The notes under the pieces are model-generated. The model was not told the DNA's origin, made no database searches, and saw nothing but the letters and a program-made list of their open reading frames with translations. Position numbers and translations under genes: made by a program. A stretch of DNA of 64,000 nucleotides, taken from NCBI GenBank assembly GCA_013377005.1, contig JACABE010000012.1, positions 34,422 through 98,421 of the forward strand, given 5' to 3'. Of this stretch, positions 17,406 through 26,264 are shown one piece after another (the first letter of the stretch is position 1; every line of letters starts with the position of its first letter). Origin of the DNA: Bacteroidota bacterium (GTDB taxonomy: Bacteria > Bacteroidota > Bacteroidia > Bacteroidales > JACABE01).

Positions 17406-18122
17406 TTAAAAATTCATAGGCACTTCCATTAACAATATGCTGGCATCTTTTGTTGCAGTTACCGTAACTTTATCGGTATCCCATATGCCATAGCCATCTC
17501 TTTTGTCAAGAATTTGTCCGTCCACTTCTATCTGTCCTTCCAAAAGGAAGATATATAAACCATTTCCTTCTTTCTTAAAATGATAAGATTCAGTATGTGC
17601 TGCTTTAAAATAACCCAAATGAAACCAGGCATCCTGATAAATCCATACACCCTGATCATCGGCATTGGGAGAAAGAATCTGAAAAAATGTATTTTCTTTC
17701 TCCATGTCCCTGATTGATTTCTGATCATAGCGAGGGCTTGCATTTTTTTTGTTGGTGAGCACCCAAATCTGAAGGAAGTTAACATCTGTATCTTTATTAT
17801 GATTGTACTCGCTGTGGAAAATGCCGGTTCCGGCACTCATTACCTGTATATCCCCTTTTCTGATTACAGCTATATTGCCCAAATTGTCTTTGTGTTCCAG
17901 ATCTCCTTGCAGCGGAATAGATATAATTTCCATATTGTCGTGAGGGTGCATTCCAAAACCTTCCCCTCTGCTGACGATATCATCGTTCAGTACCCGTAAG
18001 GCACCAAAATGCATTCTTTCGGGATTGTAATAGTTTGCAAAACTAAAGGTATGTCTGCTGTGCAGCCATCCATGCATGGCATCCCCACGACTTTCTGCTT
18101 TGTGATATATTGTTTTTGCCAT
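17406..18122 (-). CDS. pirin family protein (YhhW-type cupin)
   Basis: 238 residues, intact. The N-terminal cupin has HPHDNMEIIS with His59 and His61, and His103 plus Glu105 in GIFHSEYNH: the four metal ligands of YhhW-type pirins, some of which show quercetin 2,3-dioxygenase activity in vitro. The C-terminal half is the second cupin. The in vivo substrate is not known. It ends 39 bases upstream of the broken pirin gene, in the same direction, so the two were probably one transcript. Initiation at MAKTIYHKAESRG is the family norm. Confidence 0.9.
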   Translation of the reverse strand: MAKTIYHKAESRGDAMHGWLHSRHTFSFANYYNPERMHFGALRVLNDDIVSRGEGFGMHPHDNMEIISIPLQGDLEHKDNLGNIAVIRKGDIQVMSAGTGIFHSEYNHNKDTDVNFLQIWVLTNKKNASPRYDQKSIRDMEKENTFFQILSPNADDQGVWIYQDAWFHLGYFKAAHTESYHFKKEGNGLYIFLLEGQIEVDGQILDKRDGYGIWDTDKVTVTATKDASILLMEVPMNF

Positions 18123-18656
18123 TGTATATATATTAAATATTTATTAATTCCTGTTTAATGCTGCAAAATTAAGCAGGAATAAAGCCATTATAAATGGATA
18201 AATTACGGAATCGATAGTATATTTACGGGCATTTTTGGTTAGAGAGGCTTTATATTTTCAGTATATACATAACTATTGCTGAATATAGAAGCTAGGAAGT
18301 ATCACAGCTTATGTATTGTAAATATCAATTCACTTAATGGAGCGTTTCAATTAATTATTGCATAATTTACACGCTGTACATCCTTTCTAATAATTGCCGG
18401 ATGACCACTCATGACTGATGAGTATATACCCCGCAAAAAAAATGCTTGATAAATTAATGATTTCCTAAAGGGATATAATTGCTTTTTTTATTTATAAAAA
18501 GCAAATGTCCTACTACAATCTAAATTATTGTATGTTTTTTTCTATTGAAATGAATGCTCTGGTGGATAATTTACACTTTATTTAAAACCTTAACTTAATG
18601 AAATTGCACTGGGTGTAAATCATAGTTACAAAAAAAACAATTATAGTACTAAGCCC
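18123..18656. other. intergenic region, no gene seen
   Basis: 534 bases between the pirin and AraC genes. It holds a TAATTTTG (minus, 18164-18171) that could be the -7 element of the pirin gene, and a small hairpin with a T-rich loop (TTGCTTTTT and AAAAAGCAA, 18479-18504) that might end transcription. Otherwise nothing is recognised. Confidence 0.5.
18164..18171 (-). promoter_or_regulatory. -7 element upstream of the intact pirin gene
   Basis: TAATTTTG on the minus strand (CAAAATTA) matches TAnnTTTG and lies 41 bases before the ATG at 18122. No clear -33 TTG was found. Confidence 0.45.
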
Positions 18657-19538
18657 TTATGCAATGATGCTTTTCTTAAAATCCTGAAGCGATTGTCCTG
18701 ACTGAATTTTATAAAACTTACTGAAATGGGAAGGATCTTCAAAACCCAGATCGTAACCGATTTCCTTACTACTTTTGTCGGTAAACACAACCAATCTTCT
18801 GGCTTCCAGTATCAGCCTGTTCTGTATATAATCCTTGGCTGAAATATTGATGGCCGATTTGATAACTTCATTCAGATAATTAGGACTTACATTCAAGGTA
18901 TCGGCATAATCTTTCACCTGATGCGATTTTGTAAATTGTTTTTCGACCACTGCCTTGAAATTTTTGACCAGATTTTTCCCTACTTCAACAGATTGGGTAT
19001 TGCTTTCTTCTGAAAATGAACAATGCCCGTTGCATTCGATGAGAAATAATTTTAAATAGGCCCCTATAATCTCTAAAGACAAATCAGTTTTTGACTGAAA
19101 GGCTTGTATCATTTGATCCACAAATATTTTTAGTTGAACCTTCATTGTCTCCGTAAGCGGCAGGGCTGCTGATTCGTCGGTTTTTTTGAAGAGTTTAAGA
19201 TTGGCAATAAAATCGGTGCGGATGCTGTTTTTTTCGAGAAATTCAGGCGTAAAAAGCAAGACGTAGCCGGTAGGGAAGGGGTCGGTAATAATCTGATGTA
19301 CCTGAGCAGGACTAACAAAAAAGATATGATGAGGTTGTAAAGGATATTCCTTGAAATCGATAATATGTCTGCCTGTTGCAGTAAAAGGCCATATTACCGT
19401 ATAATATTTATGCCGATGCGGATCGTCAACGATACCATTTGCCTGGTTTTCTATTTCTTCCATTGATTTAACCACAAAAGGCATGGGGATCCCATTGTAC
19501 ATTAATTCGGCTTCGTAAATGTCTTTTTTTACCTGCAT
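18657..19538 (-). CDS. AraC family transcriptional regulator
   Basis: 293 residues. The N-terminal half is a cupin-like sensing domain (HKYYTVIWPFTATGRHII and LQPHHIFFVSPAQVHQI). The C-terminal 100 residues form the double helix-turn-helix: VSPNYLNEVIKSAINISAKD for the first and SKEIGYDLGFEDPSHFSKFY for the second. It lies upstream of the two pirin genes and downstream of the dioxygenase gene, all on the minus strand, and is a reasonable candidate to control them, but no binding site was recognised. The ligand is unknown. Confidence 0.93.
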   Translation of the reverse strand: MQVKKDIYEAELMYNGIPMPFVVKSMEEIENQANGIVDDPHRHKYYTVIWPFTATGRHIIDFKEYPLQPHHIFFVSPAQVHQIITDPFPTGYVLLFTPEFLEKNSIRTDFIANLKLFKKTDESAALPLTETMKVQLKIFVDQMIQAFQSKTDLSLEIIGAYLKLFLIECNGHCSFSEESNTQSVEVGKNLVKNFKAVVEKQFTKSHQVKDYADTLNVSPNYLNEVIKSAINISAKDYIQNRLILEARRLVVFTDKSSKEIGYDLGFEDPSHFSKFYKIQSGQSLQDFKKSIIA

Positions 19539-19726
19539 GGCTATTTTTTATATTATTTTTTTACCTTTTTCGGTTGACAGTTTCGACTTTTTTGAAAGAT
19601 TATCGATAATGTCATAACTGTCCACCCATTTACAAAGATAAATAAGCAAAACAAATTTATGTGTTTTTATTGCTAAAATTACAAATTTCTTCTAAGTACT
19701 TTCCATTAATTAATCCTTACATTAAA

Positions 19727-20614
19727 TTAGGCTTTGTCTATTTTCACAGAGGTCATTGACAGTGAACCACCCACGGCACTGTCGTTGAAGAAACTCAGTT
19801 TTTCGTTTTCTTCTTTCAGCGCCAGCGCATAAAGCAAAGGTAAATAATGTTCCGGAGATGGAATAGCCAGGTCAAATGCTTTACCTTGCGATTTATAGTT
19901 GATGAGCGACTGATGATCGTTGGCCAGCATGTATTTTTTCATTTTCTCATTGGCTTCTATGGCCCAGTCAAAACCGAAGTTTTCGTTTAGTCTATTCCAA
20001 GCTAACTCTCCGAGATTGTGAACTATGTTTCCGCTTCCGATAATTAATATTCCTTTCTTACGAAGGCTCGAAAGTTCTTTAGCCAAATCATAATGATATT
20101 GTGCTGACTGAGAATAATCCAGACTTAATTGAACAATTGGCACATCAGCCTTGGGATATAAATGTTTTACAACGCTCCAGCAACCGTGATCCAGTCCCCA
20201 CTTGTCATCCAATCCGACTTCTGTTTTTTTAATTAGATCTTTTGTAGTTTTAGCTAAATCAGGACTTCCGGGTGCAGGGTATTGCACATTGTATAATGCT
20301 TGTGGAAATCCGCCAAAGTCATGTATCGTTTTTGGGGTTTCCATGGCCGTTACATAACTACCTCTGGTTTCCCAATGTGCCGATATACATAATATGGACT
20401 TTGGTTTTGGAATAGTTTTACCTATATTCCTGAATCCTGTTACGAATTCATTTTCTTCTATGGCATTCATAGGGCTGCCATGGCCTAAAAACAGCACTGG
20501 CATAGTATCTGTTTTGTCAAAGCCTTCTGTTATCTTATTCAGTTCGTTTAGTTTCATGGCTGTATACGTTAAGGGTATAATTGCTAAGGATTGTAAAAAT
20601 TTTCTTCTTTCCAT
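19727..20614 (-). CDS. ygiD: YgiD-like extradiol (4,5-DOPA) dioxygenase
   Basis: 295 residues of the class III extradiol dioxygenase (LigB) family. Key parts are PVLFLGHGSPMNAIEENEF with His45, CISAHWETRG with His80, LDHGCWSVVKHLYP near 160, and GSGNIVHNLGELAW near 209; these histidines bind the metal in YgiD. The E. coli enzyme opens the ring of L-DOPA at the 4,5 bond. The N-terminus (MERRKFLQSLAIIPLTY) is an added hydrophobic leader with an RRKFL twin-arginine-like motif, so export by Tat is possible, which is not typical of cytoplasmic YgiD. Confidence 0.88.
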   Translation of the reverse strand: MERRKFLQSLAIIPLTYTAMKLNELNKITEGFDKTDTMPVLFLGHGSPMNAIEENEFVTGFRNIGKTIPKPKSILCISAHWETRGSYVTAMETPKTIHDFGGFPQALYNVQYPAPGSPDLAKTTKDLIKKTEVGLDDKWGLDHGCWSVVKHLYPKADVPIVQLSLDYSQSAQYHYDLAKELSSLRKKGILIIGSGNIVHNLGELAWNRLNENFGFDWAIEANEKMKKYMLANDHQSLINYKSQGKAFDLAIPSPEHYLPLLYALALKEENEKLSFFNDSAVGGSLSMTSVKIDKA

Positions 20615-20634
20615 AGTTCGGAATCATTTAAAAA

Positions 20635-20673
20635 GATTCAGGACCTTTGTATTGATGTCAAAGGTCCTGAATC
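20635..20673 (-). terminator. terminator after the CDGSH gene
   Basis: GATTCAGGACCTTTG at 20635-20649 pairs perfectly with CAAAGGTCCTGAATC at 20659-20673. On the minus strand the stem is followed by TTTTT, so it ends transcripts coming from the CDGSH gene before the dioxygenase gene. Confidence 0.85.
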
Positions 20674-20697
20674 GTAAAAACTGCAATTCAAGTCTGA

Positions 20698-20931
20698 TTA
20701 GAGCTTGGTATGTGTTCCGTCGCAATAAGGCGCATTTTTGCTATGCTTGCATCCGCATAAATAAGCTGTTTTTGATTCCTCAGCAGTAAATGCAAGGGGT
20801 GAAAATTCGCTTCCTTGATGTGAACCATCACAGTAGGGTTGGTTTTTACTTTTACCACAGGCGCACCAGTAATATTCTTTTCCTTGTTCTAATTCTACTG
20901 CGAAAAGGTCCTTTTTTAGCAATTGTTGCAT
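20698..20931 (-). CDS. double CDGSH iron-sulfur protein
   Basis: 77 residues from the chosen start MQQLLKKDLF. Two complete CDGSH motifs are present: CACGKSKNQPYCDGSH and CGCKHSKNAPYCDGTH, each with three Cys and one His to bind a [2Fe-2S] cluster, as in mitoNEET-like proteins. Bacterial members are small soluble redox proteins of unclear role. An upstream ATG at 21033 would give 111 residues, but the extra 34 residues overlap the preceding gene by 49 bases and look unlike the family, so the inner start is preferred. Confidence 0.85.
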   Translation of the reverse strand: MQQLLKKDLFAVELEQGKEYYWCACGKSKNQPYCDGSHQGSEFSPLAFTAEESKTAYLCGCKHSKNAPYCDGTHTKL

Positions 20932-20984
20932 CCATTTCTTTAAATTTAAATGATTAATATATACGTTGATTATAAGTGTTTTAT

Positions 20985-21563
20985 TTACCTTTTCTCCAAC
21001 TGAAGAAAGCTGTGGCTTAAATAAACAAACCATAAAGTCCAGCCAATATGAAAAAATCGTTGTTTAAGTCCGGAATAATTGTCTATAAAGTTTGGAATTA
21101 ATGTTAAAAATCCAAGTATCATAATGATGAATATTAATACTGAAAAGAATTTTATATTTTGTATAACTGTAGCTTTCCAAAATATAATGGCAAACAAAGG
21201 AGATAACGGCAAAAACATCGACGGAAAACCTAAAATTCCATGCAGTCTTAAAGGTAATGGGAAAATAGCTGCTCCCAATATTGAGAAAGAATATGTCAGG
21301 ATTAATAAGATTGGAATTGTTTGTAATCCGATTTCAATTGCAGTTTTATAAAGCCCAATACAGAAGAGCAAACTTAAAATTGAACATAATACCAATCCTG
21401 TTGTAAAAATGTATTGAGTTCTTGTTCCTATTCTACCTAATTCACTTACTATATTTGTGAGATGATTATAATTTTCAGTCATTAATCCACATACAATTAA
21501 AGTGCTCCAAAAAACCAATGGAATAACAAATCCTAAATAAATGAAACTTTTGTTTTTCTTCAT
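20985..21563 (-). CDS. DUF998-like membrane protein
   Basis: 192 residues with six hydrophobic segments. The first loop has the pattern NHLTNIVSELGRIGTRTQYIF, and a late segment has FPLPLRLHGILGFPSMF, both typical of DUF998 membrane proteins. No biochemical function is known for the family. It ends 53 bases before the chosen start of the CDGSH gene, in the same direction. Confidence 0.75.
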   Translation of the reverse strand: MKKNKSFIYLGFVIPLVFWSTLIVCGLMTENYNHLTNIVSELGRIGTRTQYIFTTGLVLCSILSLLFCIGLYKTAIEIGLQTIPILLILTYSFSILGAAIFPLPLRLHGILGFPSMFLPLSPLFAIIFWKATVIQNIKFFSVLIFIIMILGFLTLIPNFIDNYSGLKQRFFHIGWTLWFVYLSHSFLQLEKR

Positions 21564-21607
21564 TATTTCTGTCGACTAATTATTGGCATGGAAATTATCA
21601 AAATATA

Positions 21608-22087
21608 CTAATACTTTATTAATTCTTCTTCAAGTTCTTTGATTGTTTCTTTATCCCAATATTTTTTGTGTGTGTATTTTTTATAAAGCTTAAGGTTTGT
21701 CTTGGCAAGTTCAAATTGTTTATTTGCATGGTAAACAATTGTAAGATTCATATATGCTGATCCGTTTTTTTTGTCAATAGAAATACATTTATTGAAACTT
21801 GCTATTGTTTGATTGACAAATTCTTTTTGTTCATACATAAATGCTTTTACATAACAGGTCAAGCCCAAATCATAGTAATACCGGTAATGTCCGGCTGAGA
21901 TTTTTAAAGTATCAATTTCTAACAAATATTTTAAGGTTAATTCAACTGAATCTAAACTATTTTCTGTGCAACTGGTATGTACAACTTTTTCCCTTATCTG
22001 GTTATAGTCAATTTTATTTTGAGCAAATAAAGTCTCACAAAGCATAAGACTACAGTATACTAATATGTATTTAAGAAATTTGTTCAT
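21608..22087 (-). CDS. exported small TPR-like protein
   Basis: 159 residues. A signal peptide ends near CETLFAQNK (about residue 23). The rest is helical and includes two TPR-like units, GHYRYYYDLGLTCYVKAFMY and GSAYMNLTIVYHANKQFELA. I do not recognise a specific family. It lies 44 bases upstream of the DUF998-like gene on the same strand, which may be only chance, as neither has a known role. Confidence 0.7.
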   Translation of the reverse strand: MNKFLKYILVYCSLMLCETLFAQNKIDYNQIREKVVHTSCTENSLDSVELTLKYLLEIDTLKISAGHYRYYYDLGLTCYVKAFMYEQKEFVNQTIASFNKCISIDKKNGSAYMNLTIVYHANKQFELAKTNLKLYKKYTHKKYWDKETIKELEEELIKY

Positions 22088-22249
22088 TGATATGGTCCAC
22101 TAACTTTATTATAACTTTCCCAAAAGGAACATTAATATCCAATATTTTGGTGGCTAAAATTATTGTTAATGATTATTTTTCAACAAATATAAGCTAAATT
22201 TCAGTTTATCTGTTGTCATAATCTTTTATTTATTTAAATTTTCCTTATT

Positions 22250-23311
22250 CTAATCTGGTTTCAAAGCTTTGTACCGACGACCCCACCATTTGTATTTTGT
22301 GAATGAAGTAAAAACGATGATCCTTTCTACTATTTTAAATCGCATCGACCAATGGACAATTCGATACCAAATTGCAAGCAGTAATATAAAGAGAACCGAT
22401 TCAATAAGCATTTTAACGATACTGTTCTCAATTCGAAAATAGGATAAGTCGAAATATTTATAAAAAGCAGCAAGCAAAACCAGACTAAATGTCAGGCTAT
22501 ATCCAATTATATAACCGTGACCCGTTTCAATAGCTCTCTTTGGACAATTGCTTATACACTTCATACAACTTTCGCAGTTAAAAGTCCAGAATTGTCTTTT
22601 GTCAACTTTGATAATTGCTTTTACCGGACAAGCCTTAATGCAAATATCACAGTTGTTGCAATCATGGGAAGCATAAAAAGATTTGGCAAAAAAGAAACGT
22701 CCTATAAAGTAATATCCTAAAGCAATGGGAGCACAAAAAATATCATACACTTCCAGTAATGCTTTATAGTAGGATTTTCCTGATAGAATCTTTCGGGCAA
22801 ATACCCTAACTCTTTCTTTGTTTTTTTGGTGAAGATATTTTACTGTACGCTCGTTAAGTCCGGGATGAAGTGAAATCCAGTTTGATGGCATATCAACCGG
22901 TAAAATGGCTTTAATTGAAAAACCTTTGATTATAAGAATTAAAGCTGATAAATAGAAGGCAATACCCGTTATGCCCGGTGTAATAAATTTCCCTATCAGC
23001 ATTCCAGCTCTTGTATTCATTAATACAACTTTGTTTTTCCCTTTTGGAAACCGCATAATAAAATGCAGCATAATTGGCGGATAATTGAATCCATGAACGG
23101 GCGAAACAAATACAATCAACGAACCTGGTTCTGGTGCATCAATTGAATGCCTGTCGATTTGGGCAATATTTATTATTTGGCTTTCCACCTTGTTTTCTTC
23201 AGCACACTTTGATAACCAAAAAGCCACATTTCTCGAATTTCCGCTTCCCGAAAAATAGTAAATTATAATTTTACTATACGCTTTTGTAGCAAGAGTATTT
23301 GCAATGAACAT
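22250..23311 (-). CDS. EFR1-type flavodoxin/ferredoxin protein
   Basis: 353 residues. A flavodoxin-like N-terminus has KIIIYYFSGSGNSRNVAFWL, the FMN phosphate-binding loop, and IVFVSPVHGFNYPPIMLHF. A middle part is moderately hydrophobic. Two [4Fe-4S] motifs follow at about 217-262 (CNNCDICIKACPVKAI and CESCMKCISNCPKRAIE), then two membrane segments and a basic end. The EFR1 family is thought to transfer electrons between ferredoxin and flavodoxin centres; partners are unknown. It is 11 bases downstream of the next lipoprotein gene, so they are probably co-transcribed. Confidence 0.85.
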   Translation of the reverse strand: MFIANTLATKAYSKIIIYYFSGSGNSRNVAFWLSKCAEENKVESQIINIAQIDRHSIDAPEPGSLIVFVSPVHGFNYPPIMLHFIMRFPKGKNKVVLMNTRAGMLIGKFITPGITGIAFYLSALILIIKGFSIKAILPVDMPSNWISLHPGLNERTVKYLHQKNKERVRVFARKILSGKSYYKALLEVYDIFCAPIALGYYFIGRFFFAKSFYASHDCNNCDICIKACPVKAIIKVDKRQFWTFNCESCMKCISNCPKRAIETGHGYIIGYSLTFSLVLLAAFYKYFDLSYFRIENSIVKMLIESVLFILLLAIWYRIVHWSMRFKIVERIIVFTSFTKYKWWGRRYKALKPD

Positions 23312-23322
23312 TTTGTAATATT

Positions 23323-24165
23323 TTAATTTGACACATTATACTTTATGCTCTTTAATTTGAAAACGCCATAGGTAAAATCACCTTCAGTATATTTCCAGAT
23401 GGTTTTACCATATGTAGGAATCATTCTTCCTTCAATTTCTTTATAATCCGAAATTGGAGTTACCCATGGTAGTTGTTTCAAACTGCCATCATCTTGCAAT
23501 GCATATCTGTCGTCAGAAACAAAATTTATCAATGCTCCTGCTTCATTAAAATAGAGAATTGCTGATACAATGTATTTACCGTTGCTAAGTGTAACTTTTG
23601 CAGTAAGCGAATCAATTTCTTTCCATGTCAAGCGCGCATCAATCAAACTTCCGGGAGCAAACAGGCACATATCGTTTAACAGGGTTACGGTTTCGGCTTT
23701 CGTAAGTTCTTCACCTCGGATATCAACCACTTTGAACAATTCTGCCACCTTTACCTGAAAGCTTGCACTATAGTTTATATAGAGATGCATGGCACGAAAC
23801 GGTATTCCCATCTTACTCGCCTTCATTAGAAACAAACGGGAGTATTTCCCATAAAAATTATATTGAATAGAATTAGACTTCATGGGTTTATCCCCTGGTT
23901 TTCGGTACATATCAGCATCAAATTCAATTCTTACATTTTGTATTTTGCTTTTGCCGATGGCTCCAGTATATGCCAAATACTTTTTTACACAATTGGGAAG
24001 ATGATCGGTTTCCTGTTCACTAAGAATATTTTCTGCCTGCAAAGGCTGTAAGGCGAATTCTTCTGCTTTCTTCAATCGAAATATCTTTGTTGAAGTATTG
24101 CAAGCTGTTAATGTTATCATACTTAAAATTATAATGTTTATAATTATTCCCGAAAACGGCTTCAT
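23323..24165 (-). CDS. lipoprotein of unknown function (DUF6544-like)
   Basis: 280 residues with a signal peptide ending in the lipobox LTAC (Cys at about 22). The sequence has LPNCVKKYLAYTGAIGKSKI, GKYSRLFLMKASKMGIPFRA, and the end YGKTIWKYTEGDFTYGVFKL. From memory this resembles proteins labelled DUF6544; I cannot confirm it. It may be a small envelope lipoprotein with a beta-rich fold. It shares a transcript with the EFR1-type gene downstream by spacing. Confidence 0.7.
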   Translation of the reverse strand: MKPFSGIIINIIILSMITLTACNTSTKIFRLKKAEEFALQPLQAENILSEQETDHLPNCVKKYLAYTGAIGKSKIQNVRIEFDADMYRKPGDKPMKSNSIQYNFYGKYSRLFLMKASKMGIPFRAMHLYINYSASFQVKVAELFKVVDIRGEELTKAETVTLLNDMCLFAPGSLIDARLTWKEIDSLTAKVTLSNGKYIVSAILYFNEAGALINFVSDDRYALQDDGSLKQLPWVTPISDYKEIEGRMIPTYGKTIWKYTEGDFTYGVFKLKSIKYNVSN

Positions 24166-24194
24166 AAAACTGACACTTTACTATTTTTTATTGT

Positions 24195-24815
24195 TTAAAA
24201 ATGCCAACCCACTTTTAGCGATACTTCGCCCTGAAACTTTTTGGTTTTGTAATCAGTATTACCCACCAATACTTTTTCATCATTAACAACGTAATGCAAT
24301 GCACCCCAAGGCTCAATATAAAAGTTTTTATAAACTTTAAAAATATAACCGCTTCCTGCTGTAGCCACATAATCTTTGAAGTTATAATCTTGATGATTCA
24401 ATTTGGAGTTTATCGTGTTATTCCACATTTCTACCCCGCAACCAAACCACCATCCTTTGAAATTATTTTTCAGAAAATAATCAAAAATCAAAGCAGTGGC
24501 TGTTGTTTTTAAATCTTTAAAATCATCATTCCCCATTAGTTTGTCAGGCATTTGAAATCCTGCAATTACGCCGCGAACCCTATATTTTTTATACCCAAAC
24601 CACAATTGAGCCGAGTACCCGAAATTGCCGGTTGTGGCACTCATAATCGGAGGGAGTAAATCAATTGCTACACCCACTGTTGGTTTCGGATGTAAACCAT
24701 TGGGTTGAGGTGTTGGTGATGGTTCTTTAGAAGAGGTTTCTACTACATTCGTTTGAGCCGAAACAGAAATGAATAAAGATAAAAGCGCAACAAAAATTAA
24801 AATTCGTTTTTTCAT
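24195..24815 (-). CDS. exported outer-membrane-like protein
   Basis: 206 residues from the inner start MKKRILIFVALLSLF; the signal peptide ends near SVSAQTN. A low-complexity segment (SSKEPSPTPQPNGLHPKP) follows. The rest alternates in short aromatic-rich strands (AQLWFGYKKYRVRGV, FYIEPWGALHYVVND) and ends in SLKVGWHF with a terminal Phe, the usual end of a beta-barrel. It is likely a small outer-membrane barrel of unknown role. A longer start at 24851 adds 12 residues that spoil the signal peptide, and the promoter lies there, so it is not used. Confidence 0.75.
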   Translation of the reverse strand: MKKRILIFVALLSLFISVSAQTNVVETSSKEPSPTPQPNGLHPKPTVGVAIDLLPPIMSATTGNFGYSAQLWFGYKKYRVRGVIAGFQMPDKLMGNDDFKDLKTTATALIFDYFLKNNFKGWWFGCGVEMWNNTINSKLNHQDYNFKDYVATAGSGYIFKVYKNFYIEPWGALHYVVNDEKVLVGNTDYKTKKFQGEVSLKVGWHF

Positions 24816-24840
24816 ATCATAAGGTTTTAAAATGAGGATA

Positions 24841-24867
24841 CAAAAGTACATTGGCTTAACGGTTCAA
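24841..24867 (-). promoter_or_regulatory. promoter of the outer-membrane-like gene
   Basis: TACTTTTG on the minus strand (CAAAAGTA at 24841-24848) is an exact TAnnTTTG, with TTG (CAA at 24865-24867) 16 bases upstream. It is 25 bases before the ATG at 24815. Confidence 0.6.
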
Positions 24868-24894
24868 TTGCTCCACATTTGTTACCAAATAATT

Positions 24895-25476
24895 TTAATA
24901 AAATATTTCTTTACGAATCCGGCTTAAGGATTTTGGTGTTATTCCCAAGTAGTTGGCAATATGGTAAAGCTGAACTTTCTGAAATACCTGCGGGTATTTT
25001 TTCAATAGATTTTCATAACGTTCCTTCGCCGAAAGAACTTGTAGCTCAATGCTCTGTTCCGCAATTTTTAAATAAGCCGCTTCCATCAAAATCCTACCCA
25101 ATCGTTCTATTTTCGGAATCATTAAATACAAATCGCATAAATCTTTTTGCTTTATAACAAAAACCTCCGAATCTTCAATAGCTTTAATATTAATTTTTGA
25201 AGGCATATTATTCAATCGGCTTTGGTTATTATTAACCCAATCGCCCTCAAAAGCAAAGTCAGTGGTTATTTCATCCCCCTTATCATTCGTTTTAAAATAA
25301 ATCAATACACCATAATTAACAAACCCGATATAATCGCAAATCTCACCTTCTTTAAGAAAGAAATCATTCTTCTTTATTTTTTTCGACACCAAAGCAGCAC
25401 TGAATACCGAAAACTCCTCATTATTGATAGTAATAATTGGATCGATGCTATTTATAATTTTTAGAAACTTGTCCAT
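24895..25476 (-). CDS. Crp/Fnr family transcriptional regulator
   Basis: 193 residues. The cyclic-nucleotide-binding-like fold is seen in FLKEGEICDYIGFVNYGVLI and GDEITTDFAFEGDWVNNNQS, followed by a long dimer helix and a C-terminal helix-turn-helix YHIANYLGITPKSLSRIRKE near residues 165-190. The effector cannot be read from sequence; there are no FNR-type N-terminal cysteines. The gene starts only 4 bases from the end of one of the attC-like repeats (25481-25562). Confidence 0.88.
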   Translation of the reverse strand: MDKFLKIINSIDPIITINNEEFSVFSAALVSKKIKKNDFFLKEGEICDYIGFVNYGVLIYFKTNDKGDEITTDFAFEGDWVNNNQSRLNNMPSKINIKAIEDSEVFVIKQKDLCDLYLMIPKIERLGRILMEAAYLKIAEQSIELQVLSAKERYENLLKKYPQVFQKVQLYHIANYLGITPKSLSRIRKEIFY

Positions 25477-25480
25477 AAAA

Positions 25481-25562
25481 CGTTCCGCAATTTGCTGTCA
25501 GGTCGCTAAATTAGTTAATTCTTTTTTTTGTTAACCCCCGCTTGTACAAGGTGCAGTTATAG
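25481..25562 (-). repeat. attC-like intergenic repeat, copy A
   Basis: On the minus strand it begins TATAACTGCACCTTGTACAA 33 bases after the 163-residue gene, continues with GCGGGGG and a T/A-rich middle with GAATTAACTA, and ends in TTGCGGAACG just before the Crp-like ATG. It is the shortest and most diverged of four related repeats (see the finding). Confidence 0.6.
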
Positions 25563-25595
25563 TGTGTTTTTCTTCTGTCCAGTTTCGTTGTCATT

Positions 25596-26087
25596 TTAAG
25601 CATAACCATTTATACCCAAGTCAAATAGTTTGTTTTTGTCAAGATTAAATTTTACATTCCAATAGTAACTTCCTCCGTCAAGCACTATAATTCTATCTGT
25701 CAACCAACGGTCAGTGTAATCTTTGTCCTCTGACCAAAAGCAGTTAATGAGTAAAATTCTATTACCTTTTTTGTCAATGTAGCCAAAATACTGCCGCTTA
25801 TATTTATGGAGATTTTTGTGAATAATTGGTGACGAGGATTGATTTACTAACTGTTTGTTTAAAATCTTTAAATTGTTGTTTAATGCTATTTCCGCCTTTT
25901 CAATTTCTTGTCTTGTTGGTGAAAAGCGTTGTCCTGGAATAAAGTCAATATAGTTTGCAGGAAAAATTGCTATGTCAAATTTATTAGTCTTATAATGGTC
26001 AGCTTTTTTAAAGATAGTGTCCGCCTGTCCGAAACTGTTGATGGTTGTCAGCAGTATTGAGGTCAAAATTATTAATGCTTTTGTCAT
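25596..26087 (-). CDS. exported protein of unknown function
   Basis: 163 residues with a signal peptide ending near INSFGQAD (about residue 21). The mature part is polar; it contains KRQYFGYIDKKGNRILLINC, which resembles a WG-repeat-like or short beta segment, and ends in DLGINGYA. I do not recognise a family. It lies between two attC-like repeats, like a gene cassette, with its own short leader. Confidence 0.6.
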   Translation of the reverse strand: MTKALIILTSILLTTINSFGQADTIFKKADHYKTNKFDIAIFPANYIDFIPGQRFSPTRQEIEKAEIALNNNLKILNKQLVNQSSSPIIHKNLHKYKRQYFGYIDKKGNRILLINCFWSEDKDYTDRWLTDRIIVLDGGSYYWNVKFNLDKNKLFDLGINGYA

Positions 26088-26114
26088 TGTGTGTTGTCTT
26101 TAAAATGCCACATA

Positions 26115-26223
26115 CCATTCCGTAGCTTTTTACTTTCGGGGAATGTATAGTTTCTTTCAGCTCACTAAATAGTTAATTCTTTTTTTGTTATTAAACCCCG
26201 CTAGCAGCAAGCTGCTGTTAGGC
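26115..26223 (-). repeat. attC-like intergenic repeat, copy B
   Basis: On the minus strand it starts GCCTAACAGCAGCTTGCTGC (a perfect RYYYAAC box first), then TAGCGGGGTTTAA, the T/A-rich GAATTAACTATTTAGTGAGC, and ends near AAAGCTACGGAATGG. It begins 41 bases after the 226-residue gene. Confidence 0.65.
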
Positions 26224-26264
26224 ACAGTATATTTATTTTAATTCATTGTTTGTTAATTTTAGAA

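Noticed and set aside
18408..18425. Hammerhead-ribozyme-like CTGATGAG
   Set aside because: The motif is part of a simple palindrome ACTCAT/ATGAGT and the other required strand with GAAA and the three stems were not found around it.
18479..18504. Intrinsic terminator in the pirin-AraC gap
   Set aside because: The stem is short and AT-rich apart from one GC pair, and no gene ends close by on a strand where it would make sense; kept only as a note in the intergenic entry.
20698..21033. 111-residue version of the CDGSH protein
   Set aside because: It overlaps the preceding gene by 49 bases and adds residues unlike the family; the start at 20931 gives a normal length.
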